From Opitutia bacterium (GTDB lineage: Bacteria > Verrucomicrobiota > Verrucomicrobiia > Opitutales > Opitutaceae): 64,000 nt of DNA. The stretch is taken from NCBI GenBank assembly GCA_016217545.1, contig JACRHT010000012.1, forward strand, positions 1,054,001 through 1,118,000, read 5' to 3'. Positions 52,878 to 61,156 of this stretch are shown here, in pieces (the stretch's first letter is position 1; every line of letters starts with the position of its first letter). Both the position numbers and the translations under genes were made by a program. A model generated the notes under the pieces. It searched no databases and was not told where the DNA came from. It saw nothing but the letters and a program-made list of their open reading frames with translations.

Positions 52878-52899
52878 GAGCGGGAGACATACGCCCGCC
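52878..52899 (+). repeat. 22-bp hairpin repeat, copy 2
   Basis: GAGCGGGAGACATACGCCCG followed by CC, 60 bp after the propeller gene stop. See the copy at 50897-50918. Confidence 0.55.
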
Positions 52900-52918
52900 A
52901 GCTCAGATCCACAATATT

Positions 52919-52955
52919 GCGGCCTCGCACTCCGAATTCGCGGAGGCGAGGCCGC
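52919..52955 (-). terminator. long hairpin after the YhbY gene
   Basis: GCGGCCTCG...CGAGGCCGC with an inner CTCCG/CGGAG extension, 17 bp past the YhbY stop on the minus strand. The following bases AATATTG are A/T-rich but not a T-tract. It may serve both convergent genes. Confidence 0.55.
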
Positions 52956-52972
52956 GCTGCGTGCGGCGCCGG

Positions 52973-53281
52973 TTACGGCAGCACGAGTAGCTTCGAGCCC
53001 CCGGGACCGGGCCGCCAGAGGAGCGCCGTGTGACCCACGGCGCCGACGCACAGGCACGCCGCGTCGCGCTCGATCACTTCGCACAGCGCGGCGCGTTCGT
53101 GGCGATCCTGCCCGCCGGTGAAGCGCAGCTTCACCAGCTCGCGCGCGTCGAGCTGGCGGAGCAGCTCGGCGAGGAACTCCGTCGTCACGCCGTCGCGCCC
53201 GAGCCACGCGTGATCGGGCAGCGTCTGGCCGCGACCGCGGAGCTGGGTCTTTTGTGCGCCGGTGAGAACAGGGAGGGACAT
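52973..53281 (-). CDS. YhbY-family RNA-binding protein (CRM domain)
   Basis: 102 residues covering a single CRM/YhbY domain: LTGAQKTQLRGRGQTLPDHA, LGRDGVTTEFLAELLRQLDA, ELVKLRF, then an odd, shortened C-terminal part with Cys. The family binds the large ribosomal subunit precursor. The start is the Met directly before the domain; an upstream frame extension is not credible. Convergent with the propeller gene. Confidence 0.85.
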   Translation of the reverse strand: MSLPVLTGAQKTQLRGRGQTLPDHAWLGRDGVTTEFLAELLRQLDARELVKLRFTGGQDRHERAALCEVIERDAACLCVGAVGHTALLWRPGPGGSKLLVLP

Positions 53282-53585
53282 GCGCGCAACAGAGGCGAAA
53301 CAGTCGCGCATGAAAAGCCCCGAATGACTGTGCCGGTTGGCGCGTGGCGATTTTCCCACGCGCGGGACGGACCGTTCCCGTGCGCGCGGATTCCGGCGGG
53401 TGGCCGAAAGGCGAACGGGAAATTTAACTCGTTGAGCGCGCGGGCGCTTCCGGTCGCCGCGGCGCGTTGGCATGGCCGTTGCAAAAGGGAACGCATCACC
53501 TGCACGCGTCGCGAAGCTCAGTTTCTGAAACTTCCGCGCCACTTGCAGGGTAAGAACAGCAACACAACTTCCGCACCTCTTTCCC

Positions 53586-54377
53586 ATGAAGACCACGAAC
53601 ACACTCCGCCAATCCCGCCCGGCCCGCCCGCATTTTCCGCGCGGCGCCTCCACGGCGCTGCCGATGACGCCCGCGCCCGCCGGCAGCTGGCGCTATCCGT
53701 CCGCGCCGAAGACGCACTGGAGTTTCGCCGTCGCGATCGTCGCCGCGCTCAGCCTGCACGCGGCGATGTTCTACGGTTTCAATTCGAAGCCCGCGCGCCG
53801 CAGCGCCGCGGCTCCGCAAGCCGTCGGGCAGGTCATCCAACTTGAGATGCCGCCCGTCGTGCCCGAGGAGACCGAGGACAAGCCCACCGAGCTCGCCGAG
53901 GAGTCTTCACCGACCGTCGCCGTGCCGCAGCTGGCCGAAGTGCCCACCAGCGTCTCGCTGACGGATTTCACGCAAACGATCGATCTGCGCCCGAAGACCG
54001 AAGTCGACGCCAACGCGCTCCGCTCGATGACGATTCCCGTCAACCATGGCCGTGGTGGCAGCGGCCTCGGCACCGGCGGCGACATTTTCAAGCTGGCTGA
54101 TCTCGACCGCGTTCCGCAGGTCGTCGCGCAGCCGGCGCCGCAGTTCCCGCAGAACCAAGGCCTCGAGGGCGGCGTCGTGCGCCTGAGCTTCATCGTCGAT
54201 GCTGACGGCAACGTCCGCGACCCGAAGATCGTCGACGCGACGGACCACGCGTTCGAGACCCCGGCGATCAACGGCGTGAAGAAATGGAAATTCCGTCCCG
54301 GCATGAAGGGCGGCCGCAAGGTCGCGACGCTGATGGAAGTGCCGATCCGCTTCGAGCTGACCGATCCGCAGGGCTGA
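53586..54377 (+). CDS. TonB-like energy transducer protein (paralogue 2)
   Basis: 263 residues: cytoplasmic lead with SWRYPSAPKTHWSF, helix (VAIVAALSLHAAMFYGF), acidic segment, AVPQLAEVPTSVSLTDFTQT, a Gly-rich patch (GRGGSGLGTGG) and TonB_C (VRLSFIVDADGNVRDPKIVD, WKFRPGMKGGRKVATLMEV). It aligns along its whole length with paralogues 1 and 3. It has its own strong terminator, so it is a single-gene unit. Confidence 0.9.
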   Translation: MKTTNTLRQSRPARPHFPRGASTALPMTPAPAGSWRYPSAPKTHWSFAVAIVAALSLHAAMFYGFNSKPARRSAAAPQAVGQVIQLEMPPVVPEETEDKPTELAEESSPTVAVPQLAEVPTSVSLTDFTQTIDLRPKTEVDANALRSMTIPVNHGRGGSGLGTGGDIFKLADLDRVPQVVAQPAPQFPQNQGLEGGVVRLSFIVDADGNVRDPKIVDATDHAFETPAINGVKKWKFRPGMKGGRKVATLMEVPIRFELTDPQG

Positions 54378-54401
54378 GTTTCCAAACCTGACCAATTCCC
54401 A

Positions 54402-54433
54402 CGCGCGCTGGAAAACCAGCGCGCGTTTTTTTT
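54402..54433 (+). terminator. rho-independent terminator of TonB paralogue 2
   Basis: Perfect 10-bp stem CGCGCGCTGG/CCAGCGCGCG with loop AAAA, followed by eight T residues, 24 bp after the stop codon. Confidence 0.95.
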
Positions 54434-54621
54434 GGCCGACGGTTCCGCCTGACACGCAGGCGTCGCGAAAATGTCACATTGCGCGCCGTCCAGACCGGCG
54501 CGGTCCGGGAAATCGCGAACCGATTTGCGAAGATTCGGTGACGGCCGGGGAGGCCACTTGAGTTTCGTTCCGATCGTCCCTCTGTGTGCGCTGCCGGAAA
54601 CCCGGTGCATCCCGAATGCCT

Positions 54622-55416
54622 ATGAAAACTCACGATCTTCCTCGTTCCGCGCGTCACGTGCGCGCCCACTTCCCGCTCGCGCTCGACGCGCGGGCTCCGC
54701 TCTCCTCCGCTCGCGGCGATTGGCGCTATCCCAAGGCGCCGAAGACCGGTGGCACCCTCGCGATCGGCGCGCTGGCTGCCCTCGGCCTGCACGCGGCGAT
54801 GTTCTACGGCGTGCCCGAACATCGGCCGCGCGCGGTCCGCCCCGCCGTGTCGGCGGTCGCGCCGACGATCGAAATCGCGCTGCCGCCGCTCCCACCGGAG
54901 GAAACCGAGGAGGCTCCGCGCGAACTCGTCGAGCAACCGGCGTCCGCGATCGCGGTGCCCCAGCTGGCCGAGCTCCCCTCCAGCGTCGCCCTCAGCGATT
55001 TCACGCAGGCGGTCGATTTGCGGCCGCGCGTCGACGCCGACGTCGGCGCCTTCAAGTCCATGACGATTCCGGTTCTCCGCGGCCGGGGCGGCGCGGGCCT
55101 CGGCGGGTTGAACAGCATTTTCAATCTCGCGCAGCTCGACCGCGTGCCCGAGCCGATCGCGCAACCGATGCCGGCGTTTCCGAAGAACGTGCATCTCGTC
55201 GGCATCGAACAGGTGGTCGTCGAAGTGGAATTCATCGTCGACGCGGAAGGACGAGTGATCGATCCGCGCGTGACCGGCTCCAACGCCGTGGAGTTCAACG
55301 CCGCCGCTCTCTCCGGCGTCGCGCGGTGGAAATTCCGCCCGGGCATTCTGTCGGGTCGCAAGGTGGCGACGCGGATGTCCGTGCCGCTGAAGTTCGACCT
55401 CGGCGCGCGCGAATAG
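54622..55416 (+). CDS. TonB-like energy transducer protein (paralogue 3)
   Basis: 264 residues: lead with DWRYPKAPKTGGTL, helix (AIGALAALGLHAAMFYGV), Pro/Glu-rich segment, AVPQLAELPSSVALSDFTQA, GRGGAGLGG and TonB_C (VVVEVEFIVDAEGRVIDPRV, WKFRPGILSGRKVATRMSV). The second of two close ATGs (54616, 54622) gives the MKTH start matching paralogue 2. The closest relative in the window is paralogue 2. Confidence 0.9.
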   Translation: MKTHDLPRSARHVRAHFPLALDARAPLSSARGDWRYPKAPKTGGTLAIGALAALGLHAAMFYGVPEHRPRAVRPAVSAVAPTIEIALPPLPPEETEEAPRELVEQPASAIAVPQLAELPSSVALSDFTQAVDLRPRVDADVGAFKSMTIPVLRGRGGAGLGGLNSIFNLAQLDRVPEPIAQPMPAFPKNVHLVGIEQVVVEVEFIVDAEGRVIDPRVTGSNAVEFNAAALSGVARWKFRPGILSGRKVATRMSVPLKFDLGARE

Positions 55417-55434
55417 CCGCGCGCGTCGCGGAGC

Positions 55435-56130
55435 TCACGCGAACGTGTTCAACGGCAGCTCGCGCCATGTGCCCGGCGCGAGCTCGCCGATTTCGAGGTG
55501 GCCGAAGCGCACGCGGTGCAGCGTGAGCACTTCGCAGCCTTGGCTCGCGAACATGCGGCGCACTTGGTGATAGCGGCCTTCGGTGAGCGTCAGTTCGGCC
55601 TCGCGCGGGCCGAGCACGCGCAGCTCGGCGGGCGCGCACGGCGCGGTTTCGCCGCGGAGCATGAGCGTGCCGCTCGCGAAGAGTTCCGCGAGGCCCGGCG
55701 GCAAATCGGCGTCGACCGTGGCGCGGTAGATTTTTGGGGCCTTGTGCTTGGGCGACGTGAGCCGGTGGACGAGGTCGCTTTGGTCGGTGAGCAGGAGCAG
55801 TCCGCTCGTGTCCTTGTCGAGACGGCCGATGGTGGTGACCTGCGGGTTGCGCCGCTGCCAACGGGCGGGCAACAGGCTGTAGACGCTCGGGCCTTCGCGG
55901 ATGTCGTGCGAGCAGACGAGCCCGACGGGCTTGTGCATGAGCAGGAGCAAACCGTCCGGATGGTCGAGCGGCTCGCCGTCGACCTGCACGAGCGCGGCGG
56001 AGGTTTTCTCGCCCGGATCGTCGGCCGTTTGGCCCGCGATGGTCACGCGTCCGTCGTCGATCCAGTCGCGCGCCTCGCGGCGCGAGCAGTAGCCGAGGTT
56101 GGCAAGGAGTTGGTCGAGGCGGCGGAGCAT
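55435..56130 (-). CDS. rsuA: pseudouridine synthase, RsuA/RluB family
   Basis: 231 residues from MLRRLDQLLANLGYCS. N-terminal S4 RNA-binding domain, then catalytic Asp in TIGRLDKDTSGLLLLT, followed by KIYRATVD and the family motif TEGRYHQVRRMFASQG. It converts a uridine in rRNA (16S U516 in the RsuA type) to pseudouridine. RsuA versus RluB/RluE cannot be settled by eye. The start sits at the S4 domain; an upstream 36-codon extension looks non-coding. Convergent with TonB paralogue 3. Confidence 0.9.
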   Translation of the reverse strand: MLRRLDQLLANLGYCSRREARDWIDDGRVTIAGQTADDPGEKTSAALVQVDGEPLDHPDGLLLLMHKPVGLVCSHDIREGPSVYSLLPARWQRRNPQVTTIGRLDKDTSGLLLLTDQSDLVHRLTSPKHKAPKIYRATVDADLPPGLAELFASGTLMLRGETAPCAPAELRVLGPREAELTLTEGRYHQVRRMFASQGCEVLTLHRVRFGHLEIGELAPGTWRELPLNTFA

Positions 56131-56243
56131 CGGAGGCGAAAGATGGAGGACTGGGAACCGAGGACAGAGGACAGGAGACGGCGCGCGCGGGGCGAGGCTG
56201 AAATAATGTCGTCCGTCCGCCGGCTTCCCGCGTAACAAGGGGC

Positions 56244-57398
56244 ATGTTTCAGATGTTGCTCGCGGCGCTGATCGTCGCCGGCGCCTACGCGGCGTCGTTC
56301 ACGCTCTATCACGCGCCGCAGTGGTCGTGGATTTGGAAGGTCGCGCTCGCGGTCGGCGAATACGGGATTTGGTTCCTGCCGTTGGCGATCGGGTTTGGCG
56401 CGATCGCGTGGGTCACCACCGGCGGAGCGCTGCGCGTGGCGTTGGCCGTGTTGTGCGGATTTACGACGCTCGCGTTGTTGCGACCGATCGTGAGTGCGGC
56501 GTGGATCGCGCGCGATTTGCCGCGACGGCTGACGGAGGCGTTTGGGGCTGCGCGCGATGAGTCCCCCGCTTTTTCCGTGGCACGACTCGTCGTTCACCAA
56601 GCGCCGCCCGAAGTGGCGGTGGAAACGCACGTCTTCGCGCGCCACGCCGGCGAGGAACTGAAACTGGATTTCTACCGCGCGGCGCGCGCGGGCGCGGAGG
56701 GTGTGCCGTGCATCGTGGTCGTCCACGGTGGCGGCTGGGATGGCGGGGATCGGCACCAGATTCCCGAGTGGAATCATCGCTGGGCGGCGCGCGGCTACGC
56801 GGTGGCGGCGATTTCGTATCGGCTGGCGCCGAGATTCATCTGGCCGGCGCAGCGCGATGATGTGCTCGCGGCGATCGCGTGGTTGAAGGCGCACGCGCGC
56901 GAACTCGGCGTCGACGCGACGCGGTTCGTCCTGCTCGGTCGCTCGGCGGGCGGGCAAATCGCGACCGCGGTCGCCTACGGGGCGCACGATCCGGCGATCC
57001 GCGGCGTGGTTTCGTTCTATGCGCCGCAAGACATGGAGTTTGCCTGGGGCGTGTCGCGCGAGGACGACGCGCTGAACTCCGTGAACCTCATGCGCCAGTA
57101 TCTCGGTGGTCCGCCCGATACGCCGCAGCGCAAGGCGCTCTACGTCACCGCCAGCGCGCAGGCGATGATCGGCCCCGCGACGCCGCCCACGCTGTTGCTG
57201 CACGGCGCGCCCGACACGCTGGTCTGGCATCGGCACAGCGAGCGGCTGACCGCCGCGTTGCAGGCGGCGGGCGTGCGGCACCATTTTCTCTCGCTGCCGT
57301 GGGCGACGCACGCCTTCGACTTCAATCCCGACGGGCCGGGCGGACAGCTGGCGGATCACGCGATCGGATTTTTCCTGCGCGCGGTGCTGCGCGGCTGA
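56244..57398 (+). CDS. membrane-anchored alpha/beta hydrolase (esterase/lipase, BD-FAE-like)
   Basis: 384 residues. Three N-terminal membrane helices (about 2-20, 28-52 and 58-80), then a hydrolase domain: oxyanion HGGGWDGG, nucleophile Ser in LLGRSAGGQIAT, Asp in LLLHGAPDTLVW and His in WATHAFDF. It fits the carboxylesterase group related to feruloyl/acetyl esterases. Membrane topology puts the enzyme at the envelope. Divergent from the rsuA-like gene, 113 bp apart. Confidence 0.88.
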   Translation: MFQMLLAALIVAGAYAASFTLYHAPQWSWIWKVALAVGEYGIWFLPLAIGFGAIAWVTTGGALRVALAVLCGFTTLALLRPIVSAAWIARDLPRRLTEAFGAARDESPAFSVARLVVHQAPPEVAVETHVFARHAGEELKLDFYRAARAGAEGVPCIVVVHGGGWDGGDRHQIPEWNHRWAARGYAVAAISYRLAPRFIWPAQRDDVLAAIAWLKAHARELGVDATRFVLLGRSAGGQIATAVAYGAHDPAIRGVVSFYAPQDMEFAWGVSREDDALNSVNLMRQYLGGPPDTPQRKALYVTASAQAMIGPATPPTLLLHGAPDTLVWHRHSERLTAALQAAGVRHHFLSLPWATHAFDFNPDGPGGQLADHAIGFFLRAVLRG

Positions 57399-57458
57399 GG
57401 GGCGCCGCCGAGTTTAGGCTGGCCACCGTGCGGCGGTTCCGGGTTGATGGCCGCTCAC

Positions 57459-59162
57459 ATGTCCAACTGGGAATACAAAGTCATCACCAGCGGCAAGGGC
57501 GGCTTCGCGTCGCCGGCATTGCTGGAAAAATTTCTCAACGACCTCGGTCAGGAGGGGTGGGAAATCATCAACTTTCACACGCAACCCGACAACCTGCTGG
57601 CGTTCACCGGCCTCGTGCGTCGCACGACGCAACGGGACTGGACGCTCGAGGATGCCGCGGCCGCGGCGGCGCGCGCGGAGGCCGACAAGTTGCGCGCGGA
57701 ATTCGAAGCGAAGTTCAAGGCGGCGAGCGGCAGTTCTTCCGGCCAGACGGCCGAGGAAGCTGCCGAGACCTTTCTCGCCGAGGAAAAAGTCGGCACGGAC
57801 GACGGTCTGCGCCGCTTGCGCGATACGTCCCGCGACGACGACCGCGATGCGCCGGAAGACGACGGCATCGAGCGTGAGGATGATTGGGACAAGCTCGCCG
57901 AAGAGGACGAGTTGCCGACGTTCTTCGACGCGATGCGTCCGCACATGCGCAAGAACCAGCGCGGCCCGGGCATGAGCGTGGGCGTAGATTACCTCGCGAA
58001 GAAGTGGAAGATGGAGGAGGCAGACATCAAGGGCGCGCTCGTCGAGTGCGGCCTGCAGATTCCCGCCGACGAGAACGCCAAGCCCGTCTACGTCGAGTTC
58101 GAGGGCGACATCTATTGGGTGAACATCAATCGCCGCGGCGAAATCTGGATCAACACCCGCGAGAAGCCCGAGCCGGTGTTCCGCATCGCCGCTGGCAAGC
58201 GCCTCAGCGACGAGGAAGCTCCCGCCGACAACGCGCCTGCGCAACGCGACGACCGCCGCCAGCAAGAGACGCGCGCCGAGCGCCAGTCCGAGGCCGCTGC
58301 CCAGCCGCGCGAGTCGCAGCCGAGCGCCGCGCCGCAAGCCGCCGCGCCCCAGCAGCCGGCCGGTCCGAAAACCTTCCTCGACAAAGTCCGCGGCCTCATG
58401 CGCCGCAATCGCCGCGGCCACGGTTGGTCGGGCAGTTTCGGTTTCCTGACGAAGGCGCTGCGCACCGACGAAGCGGGCTTGCTCGCCCAACTCGCCGAGC
58501 AGGGCCTCAAGATGAAGGAGGACAGCGCGGAGAAACCGCTTTTCCACGAGGAGGGCGACTTCCTCTACTGGATGGACAAGAACCAGCGCGGAGAAATCTG
58601 GATCAACGCGCGGAAAAATCGCGGCGGCCAGAGGCCCGACGGCGCTGACGCAGGTGGTGACGAAGGCCCCGAGTCCGGCGCACCCGAGTCTGCTGAAGCG
58701 GCCGCTCCGGCCGAGCCGACCGCCGAACCGACAGTCGCTCCCGAGGCCGCGCCGCAACCGGCGGCGGTCGAGTCTGCCGCTCCGTCCGCCGAGCCGGCTC
58801 CGGCGCCCGCTTCCGCTTCCGACCGCGTTCGCGCCGACACGCTCGATGCGCTTCGCCTGCTCTTGCAGCCGAAGAAACGCGGCGACGGCGTCACCGCGAA
58901 GGTCGACGATCTTTCCGCCCAGATCGGCCGCCCGGCCATCGAGATTCTCGAAGCGCTGGTCGCCGCCGGCCTCAATATCCCCGACGACGCGAAGACGAAG
59001 CCCACCTTCGGCGAGCGCAACGGCGAGATCTTCTGGCTGAATCGCAACGCCAAGGGCGATCTCTGGCTCAACGCCAAGGATTCGAAGGCGAAGCGCGCGC
59101 GCTCGAAGAAGAAGGACGAAGGTGACGAGTCTTCCGACGACGAGAGCGGCGGCGAAGACTGA
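57459..59162 (+). CDS. modular protein: DUF4177-like N-terminus plus three repeated winged-helix-like modules
   Basis: About 567 residues. It begins NWEYKVITSGKGGFASPALL with GWEIINFHTQ, the DUF4177 pattern, then an acidic linker. Three similar modules of about 80-90 residues follow, near 150-230, 310-390 and 470-550. Each has a helical part (RPHMRKNQRGPG..., RGLMRRNRRGHGWSGSFGFL, DALRLLLQPKKRGDGVTAKV), then GL...KP.F...GDIYW.N.N.RGEIWIN. Ala/Pro/Glu-rich linkers separate them and the tail is Lys/Glu/Asp-rich. I know no assigned function; the modules resemble small DNA- or protein-binding winged helices. ATG at 57447 is an alternative start. Confidence 0.78.
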   Translation: MSNWEYKVITSGKGGFASPALLEKFLNDLGQEGWEIINFHTQPDNLLAFTGLVRRTTQRDWTLEDAAAAAARAEADKLRAEFEAKFKAASGSSSGQTAEEAAETFLAEEKVGTDDGLRRLRDTSRDDDRDAPEDDGIEREDDWDKLAEEDELPTFFDAMRPHMRKNQRGPGMSVGVDYLAKKWKMEEADIKGALVECGLQIPADENAKPVYVEFEGDIYWVNINRRGEIWINTREKPEPVFRIAAGKRLSDEEAPADNAPAQRDDRRQQETRAERQSEAAAQPRESQPSAAPQAAAPQQPAGPKTFLDKVRGLMRRNRRGHGWSGSFGFLTKALRTDEAGLLAQLAEQGLKMKEDSAEKPLFHEEGDFLYWMDKNQRGEIWINARKNRGGQRPDGADAGGDEGPESGAPESAEAAAPAEPTAEPTVAPEAAPQPAAVESAAPSAEPAPAPASASDRVRADTLDALRLLLQPKKRGDGVTAKVDDLSAQIGRPAIEILEALVAAGLNIPDDAKTKPTFGERNGEIFWLNRNAKGDLWLNAKDSKAKRARSKKKDEGDESSDDESGGED

Positions 59163-59188
59163 GCCCGCAGCGATCGTTCCCCCCTTCC

Positions 59189-59215
59189 AGCGGAGCCCAG
59201 GTGGCTCCGCTTTTT
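59189..59215 (+). terminator. rho-independent terminator of the three-module protein gene
   Basis: AGCGGAGCC/GGCTCCGCT perfect 9-bp stem with a five-base loop, followed by TTTTT, 27 bp after the stop codon. Confidence 0.92.
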
Positions 59216-59367
59216 GTCGCCGCGCATTTGTTGGTTACAAACGCCCCGGGCCGCCCGGCAATAAACGCGGAGCCGTTCGCGCTGCGGTGTGGGAAAATCC
59301 TGGCGCACGCACGCCTTAGGGGTCGGGGTCCGCGGTGTGCGCAAGTTTCAAGGACCCCAGGGAAACG

Positions 59368-59397
59368 CCGGGCGACGGATTCATCTCCGCCGCCCGG
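59368..59397 (-). terminator. hairpin after the GH3-like gene
   Basis: CCGGGCGACGG/CCGCCGCCCGG stem with one mismatch, 40 bp past the GH3-like stop on the minus strand. T-tract is weak (GTTTCCC). Confidence 0.45.
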
Positions 59398-59436
59398 AAA
59401 GCTTTGGGCCGCCCGACGTGCGCCGCGCTTGGGCGC

Positions 59437-61020
59437 TCAGTTCTGCCGGGAAGACGGCTGCGTGTGAAAGCGCGCGATGCCGGCGAGTTGGTCGGCGACG
59501 AGACGGTCGCTGCGGCAGCGGGCGAATTTGCCCGCGCCTTCGCGCAGGCCGTGCAGGCGCGTCCACTCGTTGAACGTGCCCGGCATGACGAGCCGCACGA
59601 GCGGCGCCTCGAGCGCGCCGTTCGCGCGTCGGCCGGTGTAGTCGAGCTGATGCCGGCTGAGTTCGAGATCGATTTCCGCCGCGAGCAGCGGCCCGGTGGG
59701 CGTGCGCACGGTGCCGGGGCGCAGTTCGATCCACCATTCGTGACAACCCTGCGGACGCGGCACCATGCGGGTGAAATACGGCGCGACGTGGAAATTCACC
59801 GGCGTCCACTCGTTGCGCGTGCACACGGCGAGCAGCGCCGCCGTGACTTCGCGCTCGCTCACCCGTTCACTGAAGGAGTTCAACTGGAGTTCGGTGCGGC
59901 CGGTGAACACGAGCCGCGCGGGCTTGGCGGAGACGAACATCACCGTGTCGCCGATCAGGCAGCGGCAAAGGCCGGCGGGCGTCGAGACGATGACGGCGTA
60001 TTCGATGTTCGGCTGGACGTCGGCCAGCGCCACGCAGCGGCTGCCGAGCGTCGGGAGCTCCGCGTCGGCGAGTTCGCGTGCCGGGAGAAACTCGTAGAAG
60101 ATTCCGTGATCCGCGAGGAGCCGCAAACCGGCGCCGGGCTCGCCGTCCTGGGCGGCGTAGATGCCCTCGGCACCGGCGTAGAGTTCGTGCAACGCGACGT
60201 CGGGGCCGAGGTTCGCGCGCAGGTCGTCGGCAAAAATGCCGAGGATCGATCCCGTGTGCAGGCAGCACATGAGATTCGGCCAGACGGCGCGAAGGTGCTG
60301 CACGCGGCGCTTGCCGGTGCTGTGGTGCGCGCGCGCCGCCTCGGCGAGCGCGGCGAGCGACGAGGGCGTTCCCGCGACGAGGCGCACGTCCCAGTCGGCG
60401 CATTTCTCGGCGACGGCGCGCATCTTTTCCTCGCCCTCCGGCAGACGGGCGACGGCGCGCGGCGGTGCGTAGAGATTTTTTTCGGACCATTCGCTGAGTG
60501 CCAGCGGGACCATCGCGTCGAGGTAGCCGGCGTAGGCGCCGCCGGCCTCGTTCAGTGCCGTGCTGGCACCGACGTGCAGGTGGCGTCCGGCGAAAAGTTC
60601 CGGCTGCCCCGTTTGCGCGGCGTGCAGCAGCAATGCGTCGCCCAGCGCGGCGCGGTAGTGCGCGAGCATGGCGGGCGTCGCGGGCAGCGGCTTGGGTGTG
60701 CCGTCGACGGTGCCGGCGGTGTAGACGAAGAAGCGGCAGCGCCCCGGCCAGAGCACGTCCGCGGCGCCGGCGGCCATGCGCTCGACCCAGCCCTTGAATT
60801 CTCCCGGCGTGCGCAGCGGCACTTGCGTGCGGTATTCGGCGTAGGTGGTGCGCGGGCCGAGCCCGTGCTGGCGGCCGAACTCCGTGTGCGCGTGCGCGGC
60901 CATGAGCGTCGTGAAGGCGCGCTGCTGCCCGGCGGCGTCGCGGCCGCGCAGGCGGCGCTGCAACTGCCGCATGCGATAGCTCGCGATGAGTTTCACGAGG
61001 AAGCGCGGCGCGAGCGTCAT
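59437..61020 (-). CDS. GH3 auxin-responsive promoter family protein (acyl-adenylate amido synthetase-like)
   Basis: 527 residues. It covers the GH3 fold: RTTYAEYRTQVPLRTP near the N-terminus, an adenylate-forming-type motif FVYTAGTVDGTPKPLPATPA, VRLVAGTPSSL, LHELYAGAEGIYAAQ, then FTGRTELQLNSFSERVSERE and the C-terminal RRANGALEAPLVRLVMPGTF. In plants GH3 enzymes link carboxylic acids to amino acids through an acyl-AMP; bacterial homologues are known but their substrates are mostly untested. The frame is intact and full length. Divergent from the RluA-type gene. Confidence 0.85.
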   Translation of the reverse strand: MTLAPRFLVKLIASYRMRQLQRRLRGRDAAGQQRAFTTLMAAHAHTEFGRQHGLGPRTTYAEYRTQVPLRTPGEFKGWVERMAAGAADVLWPGRCRFFVYTAGTVDGTPKPLPATPAMLAHYRAALGDALLLHAAQTGQPELFAGRHLHVGASTALNEAGGAYAGYLDAMVPLALSEWSEKNLYAPPRAVARLPEGEEKMRAVAEKCADWDVRLVAGTPSSLAALAEAARAHHSTGKRRVQHLRAVWPNLMCCLHTGSILGIFADDLRANLGPDVALHELYAGAEGIYAAQDGEPGAGLRLLADHGIFYEFLPARELADAELPTLGSRCVALADVQPNIEYAVIVSTPAGLCRCLIGDTVMFVSAKPARLVFTGRTELQLNSFSERVSEREVTAALLAVCTRNEWTPVNFHVAPYFTRMVPRPQGCHEWWIELRPGTVRTPTGPLLAAEIDLELSRHQLDYTGRRANGALEAPLVRLVMPGTFNEWTRLHGLREGAGKFARCRSDRLVADQLAGIARFHTQPSSRQN

Positions 61021-61156
61021 GGCGGCAAGTGAAGGGATTACGCGGCGCGAAGCCAGAAAGGAGCGGGGATGGTCGGCGAAATTCTTTTAAAAGCGCTGGC
61101 CCGTTCCGCGGATAAACGTTGCCGCGCCCCCGGCGTTGCCGTTCAACACGCGCCGC

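Noticed and set aside
59335-61032. Plus-strand frame antisense to the GH3-like gene
   Set aside because: Arg/Gly/Ala-rich shadow; the minus strand carries the family motifs.
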